21,167 nt of DNA, from contig CAYZJD010000029.1 in NCBI GenBank assembly GCA_964478455.1, forward strand, positions 1 through 21,167, given 5' to 3'. The notes under the pieces were generated by a model that saw only the letters and a program-made list of their open reading frames with translations, was not told where the DNA came from and did no database searches. Both the position numbers and the translations under genes were made by a program. This document shows positions 14,509 to 21,167 of this stretch, in pieces (the stretch's first letter is position 1; the number at the start of each line of letters is the position of its first letter). Source of the DNA: CAYZJD01 sp964478455. GTDB lineage: Bacteria > Acidobacteriota > Terriglobia > Bryobacterales > Bryobacteraceae.

Positions 14509-14735
14509 TATACGCGCTGAACGTTCTCGGCCTGTAGACCCTTCGGGCCCTGCGTGACCTCAAACTCTACATCCGTACCGTTGTCCAGCGTCCGGTAACC
14601 CTCCATCTGGATCGCGGTATGATGCACGAAAACGTCCTCGCCGGTGGAGCGCTGGATGAAGCCGTAGCCCTTGGCGGCGTTGAACCACTTCACCTTGCCT
14701 CTTTCCTTCACTACCTCATCTCCTGCTGACGACAT
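14508..14735 (-). CDS. Cold-shock protein, CspA family
   Basis: The 75-residue product is a single cold-shock domain that binds single-stranded nucleic acid and acts as an RNA chaperone. RNP1 is KGYGFIQ and RNP2 is DVFVHH, preceded by the usual GKVKWFNAAKGYG and followed by GPKGLQAENVQRV at the C-terminus. A short N-terminal extension (MSSAGDEVVKER) precedes the domain. The start is supported by GGAGG about 12 bases upstream. The untranslated region upstream contains an 8-bp inverted repeat (14755-14794) that could form a leader structure, as known for cspA-type mRNAs elsewhere. Confidence 0.97.
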   Translation of the reverse strand: MSSAGDEVVKERGKVKWFNAAKGYGFIQRSTGEDVFVHHTAIQMEGYRTLDNGTDVEFEVTQGPKGLQAENVQRV

Positions 14736-14754
14736 CGCCTGAACGGCCTCCGAG

Positions 14755-14794
14755 ATTCTCTCAGAAGGTCGTCGCTTAGGTCAAGAGAGAGAAT
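14755..14794 (-). other. Inverted repeat in the cold-shock gene leader
   Basis: ATTCTCTC at 14755-14762 and GAGAGAAT at 14787-14794 are exact reverse complements separated by 24 bases, 20-60 bp upstream of the cold-shock start codon. Just beyond, GTTCAAC occurs twice (14796-14802 and 14804-14810). The repeat could form a hairpin in the leader mRNA or be a protein-binding site. Confidence 0.35.
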
Positions 14795-14867
14795 TGTTCA
14801 ACGGTTCAACTCGTCCAATGCCTCCTCTGGGCGAGGAATCGTCGTCGTGCCGGCTGCCGGCTTGACA

Positions 14868-14907
14868 CTTCTTAACATTCCTTTGCCGCCTCTTAACGCT
14901 CTGTTGC
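14868..14907 (+). promoter_or_regulatory. Tandem direct repeat, candidate response-regulator operator
   Basis: The pattern CNTCTTAACNNTCNNTTGC occurs twice in tandem, starting at 14868 and 14889, with a 21-bp period (two helical turns). Fourteen of 21 positions match. It lies 25-65 bp upstream of the first gene of the DUF5666/TonB/SPWAK cassette. Direct repeats containing TTAAC at helical spacing are typical of OmpR/PhoB-family binding sites, and such a regulator is encoded at 20007-20693. A TTGACA at 14862-14867 lies next to it but has no matching -10 box. The link to the regulator is inference. Confidence 0.5.
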
Positions 14908-14932
14908 TCCGTTTCTGTCGTCATCAGAGGTG

Positions 14933-16102
14933 ATGACATGTAAGGCACTGGCTACTTTCGTGGTGCAGGTTGCCGGACTTGCTGGCCTTCTTGCGCAGTC
15001 CACAGGGACCGGGTCGATTGTAGGTACGGTGTCGGCGATTCGGACCGAGTCGGCGGAAATGGACGTGCGGCCGGACCAAGGTGATGTCGTGGTCGTGAGA
15101 TTCAGCCTAGACACGTTGGTGCAGCGAATCGCGCCGGGCGAGAAAGATCTGAAGAAAGCGGAACCCATGCAGGTCACGGAGATGGCCTTCAGCGACCGGG
15201 TGTTGGTCAGTCTTGTGCCGGGAACGAACGAGGCGCGGCGCATCGTGGTGATGAGGGCGGCCGACATCGAGAAGAAACGGCAGGCCGAGCGGCAAGATTG
15301 GCTGCGGCGCGGCGTCTTCGGCGTCGTGACGTCCGTCAAAGGAAATGAAATCGCCCTAAGAACACGGTCTTCTCAGGGAGACGTGAACTCAACTGTTGGG
15401 ACCACTGACAGGACGGTGTTTCGCAGGTACGCTCCGGGCTCGGTTCGGTTCTCCGACGCCGTCTTGAGCAGTCTTTCGGAGATCCGGACCGGCGACCAGC
15501 TTCGAGGGCGTGGGCAGAAGAGCCCGGACGGTCTCCGGCTGGAGGCCGAGGAAGTTGTGTTCGGGACGTTCGTCACCCTGGCGGGAAAGGTTACGGCAGT
15601 GGACGCCGGAGCTAGTGCGGTGACGGTCAAGAATCTGGAAACCAACAAGCTGCTAGTGGTGAAGCTCACGGTGGACTCACAAATCAAACGCATGCCCTCG
15701 CTGCCGGCATTGATGATCGGCGCCCGGACCGGCAGGGCGCCGGCCGCGGGGCCCAGTCCCTGGGGGACGGGACCAGGTCCGACGGGACCTGGTGGCCGGG
15801 CCGCCACCGTAACGGAAGCCAGCGCCGGCGGGCCTTTTGACTTCTCCCAGATACTCGAGCGGATGCCCGCCGGCACGCTGGCTGATCTCAAGGAGGGTGA
15901 AACAGTGGTCTTCTCCAGCGCAGGCGGGCCATCCAGCGGACAGGTCACGGCCATCATGCTCGTCGCGAACGCCGAGATGCTGCTCCAGATGGCGACCCGC
16001 CAATCCGGCGGCTCTCGGCCCTCGGATTCCGGAATGCTGAACGGCGCCGGAGGGATCTTTGGAGGTTTGGCCGGTCTGGACATGTCGGCCATGATCCCCT
16101 GA
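14933..16102 (+). CDS. Exported DUF5666-like protein with Gly/Pro-rich linker
   Basis: The product is about 389 residues with a signal peptide (ATFVVQVAGLAGLLAQ). Three repeated small beta domains follow, beginning near GSIVGTVSAI, RGVFGVVTSVKGNEIALRT and TLAGKVTAVDAGASAVTVKNL. The last two show the G-x-V-x-x-V-x-x-x-x-x-V-x-V pattern of DUF5666. A Gly/Pro-rich linker (about 268-288, including GTGPGPTGPGG) leads to a C-terminal part with FDFSQILERMPAGTLADLKEGETV. A Gly-rich tail ends the protein. GTG at 14930 is an alternative start; CAGAGG is close upstream. It is the first of three co-oriented genes encoding exported proteins, 27 bp before the TonB receptor. Function is unknown; extracytoplasmic binding or an envelope scaffold is a guess. 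Confidence 0.8.
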   Translation: MTCKALATFVVQVAGLAGLLAQSTGTGSIVGTVSAIRTESAEMDVRPDQGDVVVVRFSLDTLVQRIAPGEKDLKKAEPMQVTEMAFSDRVLVSLVPGTNEARRIVVMRAADIEKKRQAERQDWLRRGVFGVVTSVKGNEIALRTRSSQGDVNSTVGTTDRTVFRRYAPGSVRFSDAVLSSLSEIRTGDQLRGRGQKSPDGLRLEAEEVVFGTFVTLAGKVTAVDAGASAVTVKNLETNKLLVVKLTVDSQIKRMPSLPALMIGARTGRAPAAGPSPWGTGPGPTGPGGRAATVTEASAGGPFDFSQILERMPAGTLADLKEGETVVFSSAGGPSSGQVTAIMLVANAEMLLQMATRQSGGSRPSDSGMLNGAGGIFGGLAGLDMSAMIP

Positions 16103-16129
16103 CCGGCGGCTGCGAAGGAAGGCTTTCTA

Positions 16130-19084
16130 ATGAACAGAGTTTGGCTTGTTTGTGCGGTGGCAGTTTGCAGCCCTCTCGGCGCGCTGTGGGCACAGCCGGA
16201 AAGGGCGAGTTTGCGCGGAACGGTTACTGACCCTTCCGGCGCCTCCGTGCCGGGGGCTCTGGTGCAGTTGCGCGGACCCGGAGGAGAGCGCCGCGCGACT
16301 GCCAACACCCTCGGGCAGTACGTGTTTCCCTCGCTCGAACCCGGCAAGTATCTCGTGCGTTTCATCGCCAAGGGCTTCAGCGTCAGTCAGCAACATGATC
16401 TCGAGATCTCCGGCGCGGCGACACTCGACGTCCAGTTGACGATCGAGACCCAGACGCAGGTGGTGAACGTGGAGGACGAAGCCGGCAAAGTCTCCACGGA
16501 TGCCGGCTCGAACGCGAGCGCGCTGGTGCTCGGCGAGAAGGAACTCGCCGCGCTCTCGGACGATCCCGATGAGCTGGAGCAGCAATTACAGGCGATGGCC
16601 GGCCCGGCGGCAGGGCCCAGCGGCGGGCAAATCTACATCGACGGATTCTCCGGCGGACGTCTGCCGCCCAAGTCTTCCATCCGCGAAGTGCGTATCAATA
16701 CCAACCCTTACTCCACTGAGTTCGACCGTCCTGGATTCGGGCGGATCGAGATCTTCACCAAGCCGGGCGGCGACACGATTCGCGGCCAGATCTTCGTCCA
16801 GTACAACGACGAGGCGCTCAACTCGCGCAGCCCGCTACTGTTGCAGTCCAAGCGCCCTCCCTACAGCCAGCGCTTTGTGGGATTCAATCTGACCGGGCCC
16901 CTCGTAAAACAGAAGGCTTCCTTCGGCTTTGACTTCGAACGCCGCGCGATCGACGAAAATGCGTTCATCCTGGCGACCACGCTCGACGATCAGCTTAATC
17001 CGCTGAGCGTCAACAAAGCGATCCTGACGCCACAGGTCAGAACCACGTTCGGCCCGCGTCTGGATTGGGCGTTGAATTCCAACAACACGCTGGTGTTTCG
17101 CTACCAGAATGGCCGGTCCTCCCAGGAAAACGAAGGTGTCGGCAACTACGGGCTGGAATCTCGAGCTTACAACCAGACGGATTCGGATCACGCGTTTCAG
17201 GTCACCGAGACAGCGGTCCTGGGCACGAGTGCCATCAATGAGACCCGGTTCCAGTTTCTGCGATCCGCGCTGTTGAGGACTGGAGACAATACCACGCCGG
17301 CGCTCAGCGTACAGGGTGCGTTCGATGGCGGCGGAGCCCAGATCGGCGATTCCGGGAACATCTCGAGCCGTTGGGAGCTCAGCAACATGACCACCCTCAC
17401 TCACGGGACGCACACATTCAAGTGGGGTGCGCGTCTGCGAGGCTCGAATCTGGACGATACTTCGGTGGTCAACTTCGGCGGAACATACACCTTCTTCGGC
17501 GGGATGGGGCCGCTGCTCGATGCCGCCAACCAGCCGGTCTCCGGAACATCGGTTCAGCTTTCCGCCCTGGAGCGTTATCGCCGGACGCTCTTGTTCCTAC
17601 AGGCCGGCTACACCCCTGAGCAGATCCGGGCGCTCGGTGGCGGCGCTTCGCAGTTCAGCATGAGCGCCGGCACGCCGGCCATATCGGTGGGGCAATTCGA
17701 CGCCGGCATGTTCGTCAACGACGATTGGCGGATCAAGCCCAGCTTGACGCTCAGTTACGGCTTGCGTTACGAGACACAAACGAACATCAGTGACTACGGC
17801 AACTGGGCGCCCCGCCTCGGCATCGCCTGGGGCATCGACGGCCGCGGAGGAAAGCAGGCGAAGACAGTGCTGCGAGCGGGCTTGGGGGCGTTTTACGACC
17901 GGATCGCGGAGAGTACCATCTTGCAGGCGCGGCGCTTTAATGGGGAGGCGCAACAGTCCTACTTGATCCTCAATCCGGACTTCTTCCCGCTGATCCCATC
18001 CGCGGACGTTCTGGCCTCCGCCAGGCAGCCCCAGCAACTCCAAGTCCTCGACAGCCACCTGCAGGCCCCGCGTATCTACCAGGCCAGCGCCGGCATCGAG
18101 CGGCAGATGAACCAGTACGCCCGGCTCAGTGTACAGTATGTCAGCAGTCGCGGCGTTCACATGGTCCGTTCGCGCAATATCAACACGCCGATCGGCGGCG
18201 TGTATCCGTTCGGCGACACGCTGTTGCGCATCCTCACCGAGAGCACCGGCTTCAGTCGGACTAACCAGCTCATCGTCAGCCCGCACGTCAACTACAAGAA
18301 GATCTTCCTGTTTGGCTTCTATGCGCTTGGCTATGGCCGGACGGACAGCGAGGGATCGCCGGCTGATCCATACAACTTGCGGGCCGAGTGGGGGCCTTCG
18401 TCGTTCGGCGACGTTCGCCACCGGGTGCTGATCGGGACCAGCCTGCCGCTCCTGTGGAAGTTCAGCATCAGCCCGTTTTTTGTGGCCAGCAGCGGCTCGC
18501 CGTACAACATCACCACCGGGCTGGACACCAACGGCGACGGGTTCACCGCGGAGCGGCCGGCGCTGTTGAGCGGGATCGGGGCGGAAGCGTGCCAGGGGGC
18601 CGGTCTGGTCTACGCCCCAGGCTTTGGGTGCTTCAACCTCACGCCCTCGCCGGTGACGGCGATCTACCGAAATTACGGTCGAGGGCCGGCGAACGTCAAT
18701 CTGAACTTGCGCCTGGCCAGGATGTGGTCGTTCGGCGGGACGGGCGAGTCGGGACTGGCTGAAGGCGGACCTCCGCCGGGCATGGGCGAGCTGCGCGGCC
18801 CAAGTGGTCCGCCTCCCGGCGGCCCGCCGCCTGGCGGCCCGGGGGGGTTCGGCGGGCGCGGAGGGCCGGGCGGGATGTTCGGCGGCTCGAGCGGCAAGAA
18901 ATACAACCTGACGCTGAGCATCTCCGCGCGGAACATTCTCAACCACGCCAACTATGCAGCCCCAAGCGGCGACCTCTCGTCGCCCTTCTTCGGCGAGTAC
19001 CGGGGTCTGGCCGGCTTCGGCCCGTTCGGCTCACCGAGTACTTATAACCGCAAGATCGACGTGCAGTTGCGATTCACATTCTGA
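16130..19084 (+). CDS. Oar-like TonB-dependent receptor with carboxypeptidase-regulatory-like domain
   Basis: The 984-residue product is an outer-membrane protein. It has a signal peptide (about 1-21, ending LGALWA), then a CarboxypepD_reg-like beta-sandwich (about 25-105: LRGTVTDPSGASVPGALVQL, LGQYVFPSLEPGKYLVRF). A plug-like region follows (GGQIYIDGFSGGRLPPKSSI, SIREVRINTNPYSTEFDRPG, GRIEIFTKPGGD), then a long beta-barrel ending in Phe (KIDVQLRFTF), as expected for BAM insertion. Near the C-terminus (about residues 879-922) a Pro/Gly-rich insert (PPPGG repeats) interrupts the last strands. AAGGAAGG before the ATG is a good ribosome site. Proteins of this architecture are abundant in Acidobacteriota and are thought to take up or bind large substrates; the ligand here is unknown. 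It is the central gene of the three-gene cassette. Confidence 0.93.
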   Translation: MNRVWLVCAVAVCSPLGALWAQPERASLRGTVTDPSGASVPGALVQLRGPGGERRATANTLGQYVFPSLEPGKYLVRFIAKGFSVSQQHDLEISGAATLDVQLTIETQTQVVNVEDEAGKVSTDAGSNASALVLGEKELAALSDDPDELEQQLQAMAGPAAGPSGGQIYIDGFSGGRLPPKSSIREVRINTNPYSTEFDRPGFGRIEIFTKPGGDTIRGQIFVQYNDEALNSRSPLLLQSKRPPYSQRFVGFNLTGPLVKQKASFGFDFERRAIDENAFILATTLDDQLNPLSVNKAILTPQVRTTFGPRLDWALNSNNTLVFRYQNGRSSQENEGVGNYGLESRAYNQTDSDHAFQVTETAVLGTSAINETRFQFLRSALLRTGDNTTPALSVQGAFDGGGAQIGDSGNISSRWELSNMTTLTHGTHTFKWGARLRGSNLDDTSVVNFGGTYTFFGGMGPLLDAANQPVSGTSVQLSALERYRRTLLFLQAGYTPEQIRALGGGASQFSMSAGTPAISVGQFDAGMFVNDDWRIKPSLTLSYGLRYETQTNISDYGNWAPRLGIAWGIDGRGGKQAKTVLRAGLGAFYDRIAESTILQARRFNGEAQQSYLILNPDFFPLIPSADVLASARQPQQLQVLDSHLQAPRIYQASAGIERQMNQYARLSVQYVSSRGVHMVRSRNINTPIGGVYPFGDTLLRILTESTGFSRTNQLIVSPHVNYKKIFLFGFYALGYGRTDSEGSPADPYNLRAEWGPSSFGDVRHRVLIGTSLPLLWKFSISPFFVASSGSPYNITTGLDTNGDGFTAERPALLSGIGAEACQGAGLVYAPGFGCFNLTPSPVTAIYRNYGRGPANVNLNLRLARMWSFGGTGESGLAEGGPPPGMGELRGPSGPPPGGPPPGGPGGFGGRGGPGGMFGGSSGKKYNLTLSISARNILNHANYAAPSGDLSSPFFGEYRGLAGFGPFGSPSTYNRKIDVQLRFTF
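18764..18895 (+). repeat. Pro/Gly-rich low-complexity insert within the TonB receptor gene
   Basis: This stretch encodes PPPG, GGPPPGGPGGFGG and related units between the last barrel strands. The DNA is a run of ggc, ccg and ggg codons and is repetitive, so it is prone to slippage. It lies inside the gene and keeps the reading frame. Confidence 0.8.
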
Positions 19085-19121
19085 AGCCGTCGACGACTCG
19101 AGAAAGGAGGGACATTTGGCG

Positions 19122-19907
19122 ATGATCACCAGAAGAAATCTCGTGACCGTCATCCCGGCGCAGTTGGGCGCGGTGATCGCCTCGGGCTATGCGCCGGGCG
19201 AGTTTTGGAACGAGAAAGAACCCAAAGAGTGGTCCGAGAAGGAGCGGAAGCGGCTGCTTACCAAGTCTCCATGGGCGAAGGAAGTAACCGTCGAGTCCGA
19301 CTTCAGTAGCATTGGCAACCGTGGAAGTGGAACGGGATGGCCCGGAGGGATGGGCGGCCCCGGGATGGGTGGTCCCGGCATGGGCGGCGGTGCCACGGGC
19401 GGTCGTGGCGGAATGGGAGGACCTGGAGGCATGGGCGGTCCCGGGATCGGGGGGCCGGGTGGTGGCATGGGTGGGCCTGAAGGCGGATTTCCGCAGCTCA
19501 AGGCGTTGATTCGCTGGGAAACGGCCCTGCCCATCCGCGAAGCCGCCGGTAGGCGACTCCCGCCCGAGGCCGAAGGTTACTATCTCCTGAGCTTCACGGG
19601 TCTGCCCATGATGGGAAGCCGTTCCCGGACCGATGCCGAACAGCCAGCGTCGGACCGCCGGGAACGAATGACGGCGCGTGTGAAGGAAACCTCGGAACTC
19701 CAGCGGAAAGGGATGGACCCGATCGCGCCCGACCGAGTGGCGGTAATGGAGCAGGAGGAGGGGTGGCTGCTTTTTTTCCCGCACGGCGCCAATCCTATTC
19801 AACTGGCAGAAAAGGAAGTTATCTTCAGGACCAGGATGGGACCTTTCGAGCTCAAGACCAAATTCACGTTGAAGGACATGGTCTACCGCGGCCAGTTGAC
19901 GTTGTGA
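19122..19907 (+). CDS. Exported Gly/Met-rich protein with SPWAK motif, unknown function
   Basis: The product is 261 residues from the ATG at 19122. MITRRNLVTVIPAQLGAVIASG looks like a Tat-type or hydrophobic export signal. A conserved-looking segment follows: EWSEKERKRLLTKSPWAKEVTVE (about 36-58). A low-complexity stretch of about 55 residues (68-122) repeats PGMGG and PGGMGG units. The C-terminal domain (FPQLKALIRWETALPIREA, YYLLSFTGLP, GWLLFFPHG, VIFRTRMGPFELKTKFTLKDM) is beta-rich and ends DMVYRGQLTL. I do not recognise a named family with certainty, although proteins with a similar W-x(n)-LL-x-x-SPWAK opening occur in Acidobacteriota. AAGGAGG at 19104-19110 fits either this ATG or a TTG at 19116. 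It follows the TonB receptor by 37 bp and is probably in the same operon. Confidence 0.78.
   Translation: MITRRNLVTVIPAQLGAVIASGYAPGEFWNEKEPKEWSEKERKRLLTKSPWAKEVTVESDFSSIGNRGSGTGWPGGMGGPGMGGPGMGGGATGGRGGMGGPGGMGGPGIGGPGGGMGGPEGGFPQLKALIRWETALPIREAAGRRLPPEAEGYYLLSFTGLPMMGSRSRTDAEQPASDRRERMTARVKETSELQRKGMDPIAPDRVAVMEQEEGWLLFFPHGANPIQLAEKEVIFRTRMGPFELKTKFTLKDMVYRGQLTL
19323..19487 (+). repeat. Tandem Gly/Met/Pro low-complexity repeat in the SPWAK protein gene
   Basis: Degenerate tandem units encoding GGPGMGG, GGMGGPG and GGPGG fill this stretch in frame. The DNA units share atgggcgg, ggtcccgg and ggccccgg cores. It resembles the insert in the upstream TonB receptor but contains Met in place of most Pro runs. 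Confidence 0.85.
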
Positions 19908-19945
19908 GACACAAACGCAGCGCGTGAGGCCATCACCGCGACTCC

Positions 19946-19958
19946 GCACGGACCGTGC
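19946..19958. other. 13-bp palindrome between convergent genes
   Basis: GCACGGACCGTGC is a perfect palindrome around a central A, 39 bp after the SPWAK gene stop and about 50 bp from the response-regulator stop. It could form a short hairpin (5-bp stem, 3-base loop) but has no U-run, so a terminator role is weak. The rest of 19908-20006 shows nothing recognisable. Confidence 0.25.
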
Positions 19959-20006
19959 CGGCTGCTGCTGGAGGAAGACGGTGGACAACAGGGGCCGCGC
20001 GCTTCT

Positions 20007-20693
20007 TCATGGAGAAAACCGATAACCCACGCCGCGGACGGTGCGAATGTGTTTCGGGTTTTGCGGACTGTCCTCGAGTTTCTGGCGCAGCCAGGCCACG
20101 TGGACGTCGATGGTTCTTGACGAGACGCCGGACTGATATTCCCACACGTTCTCCAGCAGTTCGTCCCGAGAGACAACGGTGCCGCGATGGTCGACGAGGT
20201 ACCGCAGAAGCTGGAGCTCTTTCCCCGCGAGGCTGATGGGCATCCCGGCTTTTCGAACTTCGCCCCTTTCGAAATCCACGTCCACGTCGGCGAAATGGAA
20301 ATGGAAAACGGGCTTGAGTCTCTGTTTCTTTACCCGGCGCAGCAAGGCTTCGATTCTCGCCAGCAATTCGGGAGGCTCGAAAGGCTTGGACACGTAATCG
20401 TCCGCTCCCAGCTTCAACCCGACCACACGGTCCACGAGCTGGGTTTTCGCGGTCAGCATAAGCACAGCTACATCCCTTCCCTGCTGCCTCAGTTCGCGGC
20501 AGACCTCGAATCCGTTCTTGCCGGGGAGCATGACATCGAGAATGATAAGGTCAAAATCCCTCTCGAGCGCCTTGGCAAGACCCGTCGGCCCGTCCATAGC
20601 AGTCTCGACCTTGTAGCCCTCGGCCGACAGCAGGTCGGACACGGTGAGACTGAGGCCCGGCTCATCCTCCACCAACAGAATCCGTGGCTCCAT
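20007..20693 (-). CDS. OmpR/PhoB-family response regulator
   Basis: The 228-residue product has a receiver domain and a winged-helix DNA-binding domain. Receiver signatures are the acidic pair D10/E11 (LLVEDEPG), phospho-acceptor D53 in LIILDVMLPG, T81 in LMLTAKT, and K103 in YVSKPFEPPEL. The C-terminal wHTH (about 130-228) includes LAGKELQLLRYLVDHRGTVVSRDELLENVW, RTIDVHVAWLRQKLED and IRTVRGVGYRF, typical of OmpR proteins. It is downstream of the sensor kinase gene on the same strand with a 133-bp gap, which is unusually long for a two-component pair and could hold its own promoter. It converges on the exported-protein cassette, a likely but unproven target. Confidence 0.96.
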   Translation of the reverse strand: MEPRILLVEDEPGLSLTVSDLLSAEGYKVETAMDGPTGLAKALERDFDLIILDVMLPGKNGFEVCRELRQQGRDVAVLMLTAKTQLVDRVVGLKLGADDYVSKPFEPPELLARIEALLRRVKKQRLKPVFHFHFADVDVDFERGEVRKAGMPISLAGKELQLLRYLVDHRGTVVSRDELLENVWEYQSGVSSRTIDVHVAWLRQKLEDSPQNPKHIRTVRGVGYRFSP

Positions 20694-20826
20694 ACGATGT
20701 TCCCGAGATAGGGCGTCTGGTCAGCTTCTCACTGTCTTGCTTGAGATGGAAGACAACCTGCATCTCCCGACGTTTGAGAGGAGGCTTTCCACCTTCCAGT
20801 CACATCCGAGGCCAAGGCGAAACATG

Positions 20827-21167
20827 TCATGTCAGGCCTTTCTCCCTTGCTGCCTCCCGATTCAGAGAATCATCATCGCCGTCAGTTCTCCCGTGGGCAG
20901 GCACGAACTCACTCTGGTTGCCCGCCGGCGCCGCCGGAATCCTGACCACGAATTCCGAACCTTTCATCGGCTCGCTTCTTACCGCGATCGTTCCGCCATG
21001 CGCCTCGACAATCCGCTTCACCAGGTTCAAGCCAAGGCCAGTACCGTGGATCTGGTCCTGAATGGCGCGCTTCCCGCGAAAAAATGGCTCGAAGATGTGC
21101 TCCTGCTCATCCGCCGGGATGCCAGGCCCGCGGTCCGCGATACGGATTTCAACCGTCGGTCCATTCT
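20827..21167 (-). CDS. Sensor histidine kinase, C-terminal part (cut by window edge)
   Basis: Only the last part (about 112 residues) is present; the sensor, HAMP and phospho-acceptor His regions are beyond the right edge. The HATPase_c boxes are complete in the visible part: G1 box DRGPGIP, F box EHIFEPFFRG, and G2 box GTGLGLNLVKRIVEAHGG. The SEPMKGSEFVVRIP end of the fold follows. A tail of about 35 residues rich in Gly, Asp and Glu follows the last conserved strand and matches no domain I know. It pairs with the downstream response regulator; the signal sensed cannot be inferred without the N-terminus. Confidence 0.93.
   Translation of the reverse strand, partial: NGPTVEIRIADRGPGIPADEQEHIFEPFFRGKRAIQDQIHGTGLGLNLVKRIVEAHGGTIAVRSEPMKGSEFVVRIPAAPAGNQSEFVPAHGRTDGDDDSLNREAAREKGLT

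Noticed and set aside
14862..14890. TTGACA at 14862 as part of a standard sigma70 promoter
   Set aside because: At 16-18 bp spacing the -10 position is GC-rich (GCCGCC), so an unaided promoter is not supported. It was kept only as context for the direct repeat.
17597..18946. A 449-residue open frame antisense to the TonB receptor gene
   Set aside because: It is rich in Arg/Pro/Ala with no domain or signal. It is the expected shadow of a high-GC coding strand, while the plus strand encodes a clear receptor.
19323..19487. Repetitive DNA as a possible CRISPR array
   Set aside because: Units are short, degenerate and in frame with a protein, without spacers. It is a coding low-complexity repeat.

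Overview
The window looks like a chromosomal segment of an Acidobacteriota-type genome, most like Bryobacterales/Solibacter. This placement is inferred. It rests on high GC, a large Oar-like TonB receptor with an N-terminal carboxypeptidase-regulatory-like domain, a Ser/Thr kinase fused to TPR repeats, DUF5666-like and DUF3592-like secreted or membrane proteins, and a REPIN-like GGGGTCAG inverted repeat. No rRNA, tRNA, CRISPR array, transposase or phage gene is visible, and no gene-free stretch exceeds 300 bases (the longest is 277 bases, 12669-12945).

Left part, minus strand (1-3190): the 5' part of glmS; purS directly upstream of it; a perfect 30-bp inverted repeat (1045-1120) that contributes two bases of the neighbouring gene's stop codon; then a two-gene operon of an enolase-superfamily sugar-acid dehydratase/racemase followed by a Tat-exported sugar isomerase/epimerase-like TIM-barrel protein.

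Plus-strand metal-efflux block (3308-9180): a short exported protein with a DDCLCCCHH cluster, an outer-membrane channel (CusC/CzcC-like), a periplasmic adaptor lipoprotein (CusB/CzcB-like) and a heavy-metal RND pump (CzcA-like). The last three genes are translationally coupled. Two dyads lie just upstream of the first gene. The pump carries the D/D/E motif of divalent-cation pumps. Next comes a fumarylacetoacetate-hydrolase-family gene (9259-10035).

Middle (10045-14735): on the minus strand, a 775-residue Ser/Thr kinase-TM-TPR protein overlaps by 4 bp a 99-residue beta-rich protein. On the plus strand are a transaldolase/fructose-6-phosphate-aldolase-like gene behind a good -10 box, a DUF3592-like membrane protein and a membrane-anchored Dabb-like protein. 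A cold-shock protein gene is on the minus strand.

Right part (14868-21167): a tandem 21-bp-period direct repeat precedes three co-oriented genes for exported proteins. These are a DUF5666-like protein, an Oar-like TonB receptor, and a Tat-like exported protein with an SPWAK motif. All three carry Gly/Pro(/Met)-rich low-complexity stretches. Converging on them is an OmpR-family response regulator with its sensor kinase (cut by the window end). I think this cassette is the best candidate for an undescribed system: a receptor plus two exported partners, possibly controlled by the adjacent two-component system through the tandem repeat. That link is inference.
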